From Bilamarchaeum sp050303335 (GTDB lineage Archaea > Micrarchaeota > Micrarchaeia > Anstonellales > Bilamarchaeaceae): a DNA stretch of 33,100 nt. Shown here piece after piece: positions 13,808 to 22,600 of this stretch. Under the pieces are notes generated by a model that saw only the letters and a list, made by a program, of their open reading frames with translations, did no database searches and was not told where the DNA came from. The stretch spans positions 1 through 33,100 of the forward strand of contig JBNLBN010000015.1 of the NCBI GenBank assembly GCA_050303335.1, given 5' to 3'. The translations under genes and the position numbers were made by a program. Positions within the stretch are counted from its first letter, which is position 1. Each line of letters starts with the position of its first letter.

Positions 13808-14270
13808 ACCGTCCTATTCCTTCCACATCCATTTTTTCAAAAATAGCATCAAATCCTGCTGATTTTATTTGCTTCAAGAAATCAGCATCCATCTTGGATT
13901 CATCCCGGTTGTAGCGGCTGGTTGAAAGGGCCACAGTAACTGCTGGATTAACCTTTTTAATGAGCTTTAGTATCGCTATGCCCTCCATTCCGGCACCGCC
14001 AGGATGGAGGCTAAGGTCGCATACAACTATATCAGGCTTCACAACCCTGAATAGGTTCATCGCCTCCATTATGGTAGATACAGCCTTGGGGGCGTGCATC
14101 CTGGCACCATGGGGGTCTATATGCTTTTTATATGCATCAAGGACAAGATCACAATCTTCTATTATCAGTACCTTTTTCTCTTGCTGTACACGCCTGCGAA
14201 TGAAGGTTTTCCTGACGGAGTCCCTTCTTTGCTGTGGTGGTTGGTGTACTAACGTAGATAACCGATGCAT
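13788..14270 (-). CDS. Stand-alone response-regulator receiver protein
   Basis: A 160-residue protein. The first 30 residues are basic and probably flexible. Residues about 32-160 form a CheY-like receiver domain with the acidic pair E38-D39, phospho-acceptor D85 (VVCDLSLHPGGAG), Ser/Thr switch S116-T117 (ALSTSRY) and Lys146 (FEKMD). The full phosphorylation set is therefore present. There is no DNA-binding or enzymatic output domain and no histidine kinase in this window, so it must act by protein contact. The phospho-acceptor loop contains an extra Gly-rich HPGGAGMEG stretch. TATTTAAAT at 14292-14300 is 26 bp from the ATG at 14270, which supports this start. Confidence 0.88.
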   Translation of the reverse strand: MHRLSTLVHQPPQQRRDSVRKTFIRRRVQQEKKVLIIEDCDLVLDAYKKHIDPHGARMHAPKAVSTIMEAMNLFRVVKPDIVVCDLSLHPGGAGMEGIAILKLIKKVNPAVTVALSTSRYNRDESKMDADFLKQIKSAGFDAIFEKMDVEGIGRFISSHI

Positions 14271-14291
14271 GGATATATTACGAAGTGCACA

Positions 14292-14300
14292 TATTTAAAT
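14292..14300 (-). promoter_or_regulatory. TATA box of receiver-protein gene
   Basis: The minus-strand sequence ATTTAAATA is centred 26 bp before the ATG at 14270. On the plus strand, AATAAAAAG (14332-14340) is a separate candidate TATA for top6B. It would give a leader of about 20 nt containing GAGGTAAT before the ATG at 14381. Confidence 0.5.
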
Positions 14301-14380
14301 GTGGTGGTAAGTGACTAAAATTCGAAATAGAAATAAAAAGCCACACTGGGATTTCCTCCTGAACCAGTTGAGGTAATAGA

Positions 14381-15916
14381 ATGGAGAACTTTAAGGAGCA
14401 CTCAGTAGCAGAATTTTTCAAAAAGAACCGGCAGATGCTTGGATTTTCAGGGAAAGTGCGGTCGCTAACGATGATCGTCCATGAATTCGTCACAAACAGC
14501 CTTGACGCATGCGAAGAGGCAGGGATACTGCCTGAAATTGCAGTGGAAATATTTGAACTTGGAAAGGACCATTACCAGGTGTCTGTGAAGGACAATGGGC
14601 CCGGAATCCCCAAAACCCACATAGGAAAGGCTTTGGGACAGATGCTTGCAGGAACAAAATTCCACAGGTACATCCAGCAGAGGGGGCAGCAGGGAATCGG
14701 CGCAGCAGCCTGTACGATGTTTTCATACATCACGACAGGCCAGCCGACAAAGGCCGTGACATCACATGATGGAAAGAGGCTTACTGCGAAAATTTCTATG
14801 GATTTCAAGAAGAACAAGCCGATAATAGAGATCCTTGCAGAAGAGGATAGCCCTGAAACCGGCCTCGAAGTGACTTCCGAATACAAGGACGTTCGCTATG
14901 AAAGGAGCAATTACGGGGTATTCGAATACCTGAGAAGGACTGCGCTTGCAAATCCGAATGCGACGATATCATTGGTGGAACCAAACAGCGAGAAGACGCT
15001 ATTTCCTAGGTCTGTCGAGGAGAATCCGAAGAGGCCTTTTGAGATAAAACCGCATCCGCTTGGCATCAGTACCCATGATCTTCTCGAATTCGCAAAGCAT
15101 TCGCAGGACAACAGACTCTCGCAGTTCCTTCAGAATTCATTTTCCAGGGTGAGTGCAGGAAAGATATCCGAACTCCGCGACCTTGCACCGGATGTCGATT
15201 TCAAGCAGAACCCGAAGAACCTCTCATGGGACGATGCGGAAAAGCTTGTCGAGGCATTCTCGAAAGTGAAATGGATCGCACCCGCAACCGATTCGCTTGT
15301 TCCCATAGGAGGGGAGCAGGTGGAGCTTTCATTCAGGAACATATTCAATCCGGAAGTGCTCGTAGTTACTGAACGGAGCCCCAAGGTATACAGGGGAGGA
15401 ATCCCGTTCGTGATCGAGGCTGCAATAGCATATGGCGGCGGGGTCAGGGATGCGAACAAGCGGGGAGAAGTGATGAGGTTTGCAAACAAGGTGCCTCTGC
15501 TGTTCGATTCCGGAGGATGCGCGATTACAGAGACAGTAAAGAGCATGGACTGGAAACGCTACAATATCAGGAACTTCGACGAGGAGCCTGTGGCTGTGCT
15601 TGTCAATGTGGTTTCCGTCCACGTGCCTTATACCAGTGCAGGAAAGCAGGCGATATCGAACGAGGAGGACCTCTCGAACGAGATAAAGTTCGCACTGATG
15701 GAAGCTGCACGAGGAGTGCAGAAATTCATATCAGGAAAGAAGAAGGCAAACGAGATAGCGACAAAGAAGAAGGTGGTATCAAGATATATTGAACAGCTTT
15801 CCAATGATCTTGCATCGCTATCCGGAGAAGACTACAAGAAGCTTGCAAAGGAATTGGCAGATATTGTCGAGGATAAGTACGTAATCAGGAAGGGTGATGT
15901 TGATGAAGGCGACTGA
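14381..15916 (+). CDS. top6B: DNA topoisomerase VI subunit B
   Basis: A 511-residue GHKL ATPase subunit. The Bergerat-fold motifs are MIVHEFVTNSLDACEEAG (31-48; E35, N39, D42), DNGPGIP (71-77), the ATP lid GQQGIGAAA (102-110) and a later Thr-containing strand. A helix-two-turn-helix region and the transducer domain follow, with KVKWIAP carrying the switch lysine near residue 300. ATP binding closes the B dimer and drives strand passage through the double-strand break made by subunit A. A GAGGTAAT Shine-Dalgarno-like sequence lies 6-8 nt before the ATG. Length is normal. The end overlaps top6A, the usual archaeal gene order B-A. Confidence 0.97.
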   Translation: MENFKEHSVAEFFKKNRQMLGFSGKVRSLTMIVHEFVTNSLDACEEAGILPEIAVEIFELGKDHYQVSVKDNGPGIPKTHIGKALGQMLAGTKFHRYIQQRGQQGIGAAACTMFSYITTGQPTKAVTSHDGKRLTAKISMDFKKNKPIIEILAEEDSPETGLEVTSEYKDVRYERSNYGVFEYLRRTALANPNATISLVEPNSEKTLFPRSVEENPKRPFEIKPHPLGISTHDLLEFAKHSQDNRLSQFLQNSFSRVSAGKISELRDLAPDVDFKQNPKNLSWDDAEKLVEAFSKVKWIAPATDSLVPIGGEQVELSFRNIFNPEVLVVTERSPKVYRGGIPFVIEAAIAYGGGVRDANKRGEVMRFANKVPLLFDSGGCAITETVKSMDWKRYNIRNFDEEPVAVLVNVVSVHVPYTSAGKQAISNEEDLSNEIKFALMEAARGVQKFISGKKKANEIATKKKVVSRYIEQLSNDLASLSGEDYKKLAKELADIVEDKYVIRKGDVDEGD

Positions 15917-16991
15917 AAAACTGGAAAATCTTGGAAAGGAAATGGTCAGGCAGATACACAAGGGTGAAGGGCCCACTTTCGAGACCACATTAAGGACGAA
16001 GAGCAATACCATTTACGATGAGGGATACGGATGCCTGAGAACAGGCGACAAGAAGGAAGTGAGGAAATACCTCTCTGTTGCACAGGCAAGGACATTCATG
16101 CAGACAGTAGCGATTGCAGCAAAAACCAGGACATTTCTTGAACAGGACCTCCATACTTCGATCAGGGGTCTTTTTTACCAGCTGAAATTTTCGCTTGGGG
16201 AAAACATGGATGAAGACCTATTCACCGAGCAGAGCGAATCGAACTCATTGATCGAGGACCTTGAGGTTGCATTGAAACTCAAACGGGAGGATCTGAACCT
16301 CACCACAGACAGGAAGGGATTTGTTGCAGGCAACATGAAGATCCGCGACAAGTTCGGAGGAGAAGAGACGACAATAGACCTTGCCAAGCAGGGAAGGTCA
16401 GGCTGGTCGATTCCGTCTGATGTGGACAATGGCATGGACATCGAATCGCTGGAAGCAGAATATGTGCTCGTTGTGGAAAAGGACGCCCTCTGGCAGAGGC
16501 TGAATGAGGACAAGTTCTGGAAAAAGGAGAACTGCCTGCTTGTCACCCCCAAAGGGCAGTCGACAAGAGGTACAAGAAGGTTGCTCCGGAAACTGGCAGA
16601 CAGGAAACTGCCTGTTTACTGTTTGATGGACTGCGATGCCTGGGGATGGTACATCTACTGGACAATAAAGACAGGATCAATGAACCTTGCATACCTTGGC
16701 CGTGACTTTGCAGTCCCTGAATCGAAATTCATCGGCGTGACAATGAGCGACATCAAGGAATTCAGCTTCCTGGAAAAGCTTACCATCAAGGCAAAGGACG
16801 TTGACATCAAGAGGGCAGAAGAGATGCTCGGTTATCCATGGATCAACCGCTCAAAGGACTGGGTGAATGAGCTGAAGCTCGTTCTTAAAACCAAGAAAAA
16901 GATAGAGCAGGATGCATTGCAGGGGCAAAGGCTCACATTCGTCGGGGAATACATAAACCAAAAAATAGAAGGAAAAGAATGGCTGAACTAA
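15903..16991 (+). CDS. top6A: DNA topoisomerase VI subunit A (Spo11-like)
   Basis: The catalytic subunit, 362 residues. The winged-helix (CAP-like) domain carries SIRGLFYQLKFSL with the DNA-cleaving Tyr at residue 92. The Toprim domain has VVEKDALWQRL (E192) and LMDCDAWGWYIY (D243 and D245) as metal ligands. With Top6B it makes and reseals double-strand breaks to relax and decatenate DNA. Three candidate starts are in frame: GTG 15894, ATG 15897 and ATG 15903. I prefer 15903, because AGGGTGAT lies 4 nt upstream as a Shine-Dalgarno match. This gives a 14-bp overlap with top6B. The TAA overlaps the stop of the convergent lipoprotein gene by 4 bp. Confidence 0.97.
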   Translation: MKATEKLENLGKEMVRQIHKGEGPTFETTLRTKSNTIYDEGYGCLRTGDKKEVRKYLSVAQARTFMQTVAIAAKTRTFLEQDLHTSIRGLFYQLKFSLGENMDEDLFTEQSESNSLIEDLEVALKLKREDLNLTTDRKGFVAGNMKIRDKFGGEETTIDLAKQGRSGWSIPSDVDNGMDIESLEAEYVLVVEKDALWQRLNEDKFWKKENCLLVTPKGQSTRGTRRLLRKLADRKLPVYCLMDCDAWGWYIYWTIKTGSMNLAYLGRDFAVPESKFIGVTMSDIKEFSFLEKLTIKAKDVDIKRAEEMLGYPWINRSKDWVNELKLVLKTKKKIEQDALQGQRLTFVGEYINQKIEGKEWLN

Positions 16992-19618
16992 TCGCCTGTT
17001 GCATAATATGTTCCTGATTCAGGTACCTTTGGCTGGCCTATTCCGTCGCAGAGCGATTCGTCCACCCTGCCGGTTCCGTCATCAGCACAGATAAGTTCCA
17101 GCTGCGTCTTTCCGTCAGGGCACGGGTTCGTGCTGCATGATTGCAGAGCAAGGTATTGCTTCATCTTGGCATCTCCGTGGTTGTTGGGCGTAGTAAGATA
17201 GGGCTGGATGCATGCGTCCCAGTATACTGTCGGATCTTTTTCCCCATAGCAGAAACCTTCTGAAGGATCCCATCTAGGCTCTCCATGATCCTCGCATTCG
17301 AACGGAAGTGGATCCTGCTCGCAGTATTCCTCGTCTATCTGGGAATCCGCCCTGAAACGGTCGATGAAGCAGTTTCCTGCCTGGGTATTGCTTGCGCATG
17401 GCGGGACAAGGCCATTGTAGGTCTGCATCCTGTTCGAGTTGAAGCCCCAGGAACCTCCGTACATCTGGGCCATTATGTATGCTGCCATCAGCTCAGCTTT
17501 CTCGTTGCTTCCAGTTACGCCTAGCAGTTCTTCGTTCTGCCTCACTATTCCGCGTGCCATTTCAAGGCCCTGGGCCATCTTGTAGGTACCCATGCATAAT
17601 GAGTGGGATACATTGAACGGGTTGAACTGGCCTCCGGATTCTGCTGCGCAGCCTCTTGCTATTTCAAGGAGGTCCTCATCGCAAATGTCTGCATCATCGC
17701 ATGCCCATGAATAGGGGCCGTCTTCCCCGTCAGGACTGACAGATGCCGGCCAGAATGTGTATGGCGGCTCGAGCGACTGCATGAATCCAAGACCGCACCA
17801 TTTCCAGTCGGGATCAGTATCAAGATTTTCAGCCTCAGGTGCATTGTCGAATTCGCCCCCGTATCTGTCCCTTGGATCAGGGAACTGTGAAGGGTTGTAC
17901 ATCACTCGGTATGCAGAATCATAACATTCGTCCTTTCCGCCTCCCGGCTCGAAGCAGCCCCTCCCATCTGTACCAGAAGCGCTGACGCCAGCATTGCATA
18001 CCCTTGCAGCAGCATCTGCTGTCAGGTTCGATTCTATCAATGCGAATGCCCGGACAAGCATGGGATCAAGATTCCTTGCATTTGCCCAGGCCTCTATCTC
18101 GTCCTGGTAGGCAAGGCAGAAATGCTCGCTGTTGGGATCAACTGATCCGATGCTTGCACCTCCGAATGAATAATGAGTGGTAGGAGTGAAATTCGACATG
18201 AGACAGGAGCTGCATGCAAAGAGGTTGGTGTCCGAAACCGGATTGAGATTCGGTGCCCTCGGATTGAGGTAGTCCCTGTTTCCTCCGACGTCCCGGAAGG
18301 TCGTCTGTCTGAAGAGGGAATCAAGGTTTCCTCCGAAATCGCATGATGTGCCTGATGCATTTGGAAACAGGATCTCGTTTCCGAACGAACCGTAATTGCC
18401 CTGGTTAGAAGAGATGTTCGTGTATGCCTGGCAACCCCCATAATATGCACGCATCCACTGCTCGTTGCTTGCAACCGCGCAGTCAACGCATTTTAGGGGA
18501 TTTGCAACTGAACCGAAACTGGATGCATTGAATGAATAAGGCGCCATTCCGATTACGCCCTTTTCCCTGAGCCTGTAGATGCCCTTGGGAAGGAACTGTG
18601 CGTATGCCTGTGCAATGTCGCCTGATCTCCATTCGCACCCGTTTTTGTCATGTGAACCTGGGTCAAAAAGAATATACGGGATCAGAGACGGCTTCCCGTA
18701 GACATAAAGAGCGTATTCGCTGAAATTGGCTACCTGGTTCATCATCTTGACAGGGGAAACCCTTCCGTTCACGCAGGAATCTACATACTGTCCGTTTACT
18801 CCGAATGCAATAACATCCACCTGGTCTCCGACTTGTGCCATCACTGCGTCCAGGGCGTCTGCATCCCCTATTTTCGGGGCGACGGCAACCCAGCAGTTGA
18901 GCATCCCGCCTTCGCTGCGGTCGTTCCTGCAGCCCTGGTTTAAGGCGATTATTTCCTGCGCAACAGCATCGGCATCGCTTGCATTGAAATCGATTTCTGC
19001 AATAACTATGTTCGGACCGACCGGACCGTCCGACCATCTTCCTTCCCAGACATTGGCCCCCTCTGTTGCAAGGTAATCGCCGATATCCCTTGCCCTGGTT
19101 GAATCGATGTTCTCTCCATTGCTGTAAAGCACGTAGACAGGCATCACTTCTCTTGAGAGGAGGCAGAATGCACGCCCTGCATCAGGCATGCGGTAGGGTT
19201 CATCGGCATTGCCGACAAGCCATTCCACGGCCATTTTCAGCTTGAACGAGCAGTACTTGTTGGCATTGGCAAAATCAGAGATTGTCGGGCCCTGGCCAAG
19301 CATGAATTCCCTTATTGCAAGATCAGGTGTTGCGGTCTTGTTCCTTATTTCATTTACCGTGTCGCTGTTGCAGTCTGTCTCGAGATAGCAGTTTCCGCCG
19401 ATGAGGTTGTTGAAGGATGTTCCCCAGAGCGTGGACCCGTTCTTGCATACCATGCAGTAGCAGTTTCCTATTTCGCACTGCTCGAGCTCTGATGGGTCTG
19501 AAATGGCGATCCTTTCCTCTATTCCCTGTGCATACTGCTGGGAATATTCATCGCCGCCGACAGTCTGGAGACAGCCGGATAATAGTATGATGCCTGCTAG
19601 CAATAAGAGAAATCTCAT
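16988..19618 (-). CDS. Large Cys-rich lipoprotein with lytic-transglycosylase-like (SLT) domain
   Basis: An 876-residue extracellular lipoprotein. The signal peptide ends at LLSGC (Cys16). Residues about 150-365 resemble an alpha/beta barrel: VYVLYSNGEN, NIVIAEIDFNAS, VDVIAFGVNG, SLIPYILFDPGS, KGVIGMAPYSFNA. I cannot name that domain. Residues about 502-760 match the SLT/lysozyme-like pattern: LDPMLVRAFALIESNLT with catalytic-type E529, then GLGFMQ (609-614) where transglycosylases have GLMQ, then NPFNVSHSLCMGTYKMA. An insert of about 80 residues rich in Cys and Gly separates the first two motifs. More than 30 cysteines suggest many disulfides. SLT domains cleave glycan strands such as murein, which archaea lack. 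The target could be a bacterial neighbour or another glycan. It lies 32 bp after the 1574-aa membrane protein gene. Confidence 0.75.
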   Translation of the reverse strand: MRFLLLLAGIILLSGCLQTVGGDEYSQQYAQGIEERIAISDPSELEQCEIGNCYCMVCKNGSTLWGTSFNNLIGGNCYLETDCNSDTVNEIRNKTATPDLAIREFMLGQGPTISDFANANKYCSFKLKMAVEWLVGNADEPYRMPDAGRAFCLLSREVMPVYVLYSNGENIDSTRARDIGDYLATEGANVWEGRWSDGPVGPNIVIAEIDFNASDADAVAQEIIALNQGCRNDRSEGGMLNCWVAVAPKIGDADALDAVMAQVGDQVDVIAFGVNGQYVDSCVNGRVSPVKMMNQVANFSEYALYVYGKPSLIPYILFDPGSHDKNGCEWRSGDIAQAYAQFLPKGIYRLREKGVIGMAPYSFNASSFGSVANPLKCVDCAVASNEQWMRAYYGGCQAYTNISSNQGNYGSFGNEILFPNASGTSCDFGGNLDSLFRQTTFRDVGGNRDYLNPRAPNLNPVSDTNLFACSSCLMSNFTPTTHYSFGGASIGSVDPNSEHFCLAYQDEIEAWANARNLDPMLVRAFALIESNLTADAAARVCNAGVSASGTDGRGCFEPGGGKDECYDSAYRVMYNPSQFPDPRDRYGGEFDNAPEAENLDTDPDWKWCGLGFMQSLEPPYTFWPASVSPDGEDGPYSWACDDADICDEDLLEIARGCAAESGGQFNPFNVSHSLCMGTYKMAQGLEMARGIVRQNEELLGVTGSNEKAELMAAYIMAQMYGGSWGFNSNRMQTYNGLVPPCASNTQAGNCFIDRFRADSQIDEEYCEQDPLPFECEDHGEPRWDPSEGFCYGEKDPTVYWDACIQPYLTTPNNHGDAKMKQYLALQSCSTNPCPDGKTQLELICADDGTGRVDESLCDGIGQPKVPESGTYYATGD

Positions 19619-19650
19619 GGAATAAAATTAGGAAAGAAAAAATTAAAAGA
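19619..19650 (-). promoter_or_regulatory. T-rich spacer between large membrane protein and SLT lipoprotein genes
   Basis: On the minus strand the 32-bp gap reads as a run of T with TTTTAATTTTTTC. This could terminate part of the upstream transcript. Its centre is also about 27 bp before the ATG at 19618, where a TATA box would be. Both uses are possible, so the lipoprotein may be transcribed alone as well as by read-through. Confidence 0.4.
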
Positions 19651-22600
19651 TCAGTAGAGTGACTGGCCGCATGAACATCTTGATCCGCGGTAGCCTGACC
19701 TGCTGCACTTCGGGCAGTAAACGACCCTGTGGAGCATTCCCGGTGAGACGAAGTCCTTTGCGCCCTTCTTGACGCTTTCGCCGACGCTCCTCATGGTGTC
19801 TCCCCAGCTTTCGCCGTGGCCTGTCTTGTGCTTCCTCATCATGTTAGCAACTATATCCTTAGGAGTTGCTGAACTTGGCATCAGAGGTATTGGTGCATGC
19901 CAGACGAATGCAAGCGGGTTTGCCCAACCGTAAAGCGGGTTCTGCATCACACCGAAGCCACGAAGCTGCTGCTCCCTGTTGATTGCAAGCGCCTCGGCAG
20001 AAACAGTCCTTCTCTGTGTGTTGGACATCGCAGCTTCCTGCACTTTCTTGTCGTACATGAACTCTGCGCCCTTCTGCCTGACCAGGTACTCTGCCATCGG
20101 GGCATCGTACTTCAGTTCGTGCCTGTAGTTGTAGTATGATGCTGCCGGGTTTGCTTCACCAGTTCTTGCAGATGCATAAACACCCTTCCTCTGGAGGAAT
20201 ATGTCCTGAGGTGCCTGCCTGAGGCCTGCCATATATTCAGGACCTGCAAGCTGGTGCTGCTCGAGTGATCCGCCGTAGACATTAAGCTTCGCGACCTGCT
20301 CGCTTGCCTTGCCCGGGAACCATCTGTATGAGAACGGGTTCATTGACTGCATTGCCTCACGAAGCCTTGGCTGCGTGTGGTTCCACTGTCTGAGCGCATC
20401 GTCCCTCTGGTCCCACTTGGATGCGTATCCCTGCATTGACATCTGCATACCCCTGATTGCTCCAACGTACGGCTGCATCATCTTTCCTGCAAGGTCCAGT
20501 GCGAAACCGTGGACTGCCATGAAGCCTGCGTATTCGTTCTGGCCCATGTATGCCCTGAGGTTGTCCCTCACCTTGAAGTTGGATGCCGGACCGAAGTGGA
20601 AGAATGATGCCCAGGACTGTGTTGCTCCGTAAGCAGTTGATGTCCTCCAGGGGTTTCTGTCTATTGCATAATCCCAGACCTGGTGGTATGCACCATGCTG
20701 CATGGCAACGTTCCTGTATGCGACCTTCTCTGCATCGGTCATTCCCTCCTGTCCCTTTCCGGACATTATGTTCTCGGAAAGCTTCCAGGAGTGCTGCCTG
20801 TAGTACTCTGAAGTCGGAGTGATCTCGTATGATGCTGTGTGCAGTGATCCTCCTGCTTCCAGTGCGACCTTTGATATATAGTCTCCTGCGTGGAGGCCGA
20901 TATCCTGGGCCGGCTTGACTACAGTGTCAAGCTTGTGTCCCTCGACACCGAAGAACCTGAGCGCTGAAGGTGCAACCGGAGCGACTGACCTCTTTGCTTC
21001 TACTGTAACAGCACTGTTCTTCCAGAACCTCTCATAATCGTGGGTCTGGCTGCCGTACTGCCATAGTACTGCTCCGAGGACTTTCTCCCTCTCATAGCTG
21101 TATCCACCTTCCTTTGCCCAGTGGGTTATTGCACTGATTGCTCCGTGCCACTCGTTCGGGTCAGTGGAGTTCCTTGCCTTTGCGAACTTGGCCATAAGGT
21201 CGTCCCTTCCATCGAACTTGACCATTACGTCATCAGGTATGAATGCCCTTAGCTGGCCCTTGTCGTCACGGAGTGCAGTCTGCCCGCCCATCAGACGGTC
21301 GGTATCAGAGAGCATCATGTTCTTGTTGTAGTATGCAAAACCACCTTCATGAAGCATTACCATTGCCCTGTCGGTCTTTGCAACGTCGTCGTATGTGACG
21401 TCCCTTGTGGCAACCCTCTGGTATGAGTCATTGTGTGTCTTGAGCATCTCTGCAAACTGTGAAAGGTGCTGTGGGTTTGAGTGGTCCATCTGGTTCAGGA
21501 ATTTCAGGTCCGGATGGTTGTTCGGAAGGCCCTTCTCTTCAAGGCCCTTCTCAAGGAATCCTGCCATCACTCCTGCATAGAACCTTGCCGTTTCCCTTGT
21601 CGCACCGCCGTAGGTGTTGTTGCCGAAGTGTGAGTTGAACCTCTGCTCCATGTCCTTTCGGAGCTCGTCTGCTACCCACAGTTTCTTGGCGTTCTTTGCA
21701 CGCTCTTCGACTGTCCAGCTGGCTGATCCGGGCATTCTGTCAAGCTCTGCCTCAATGGATGCACGTGCTGCCGGAACATAGCTCTTGGTGAACCTTGACT
21801 CGACCCACTGGCCGATTGCATAGTTCTCCTGTACGTTCAGGCCTGTTACCCAGTGCCTCTTGAGATCAACAAGGCTGTAGCTCTGCGGCATGTGGTGCTC
21901 TTCATCAGCACCCCACCAGAGCATCCTTCCGGTCTTCGGATCAACATGACCTGTGCTCTTGTCCTTGTTCCCTCCATAATACATGAAGGAAACTATCTCG
22001 GATATTGAAGCATTGCTGATGCTCTTGTTGTTTGTTGCCTGGAATGCCTGCTTACCCTCCTCGCTGAAGAGCTGGATAAGGTCTCCCTTGTTCCTCTCAG
22101 CAACTGCTGCAAGCTGTGCAGGGTTCCTCATGTGTTCAGGAAGCTGCTCCATTCCGTGCGTTGGATCAAGTGATGTGAGCCTGTTTACGACATTAAGCCT
22201 TGCTGAAAGAAGCTCTTCTTTGATGCCTCCTTCAAGGTGGCCATGCTCTGCATCGTAGATCATTGTACGAAGTACAGTTGTTTCCCAGATTGCCGGGCCC
22301 GTAAGTGTGTCTCCTCCAACATGCGTCACGAATGCATCATCTGAGTGAGGTGCAGACCTTATCCTGTTCTGCCTCTCAAGCTCTTCCTGCATAAGGATCA
22401 TCTTCACGTGGTCAGGGTTGTCTGAAGCATGGATTGCTTCAACCCTTGCTGTGAATGCTGCCATGTTGTGGTCAATGTGAGCGCCGTGCTTCTCTGCAAG
22501 AGCGGTCAATGCATTGAGCTTTGCAAGAGGATCCATTCCGTGGTTTGAAAGGATGGTCCTGAGTTCAGCCTCCATTGCAAGCATTTCCCTTGTCGGCTTG

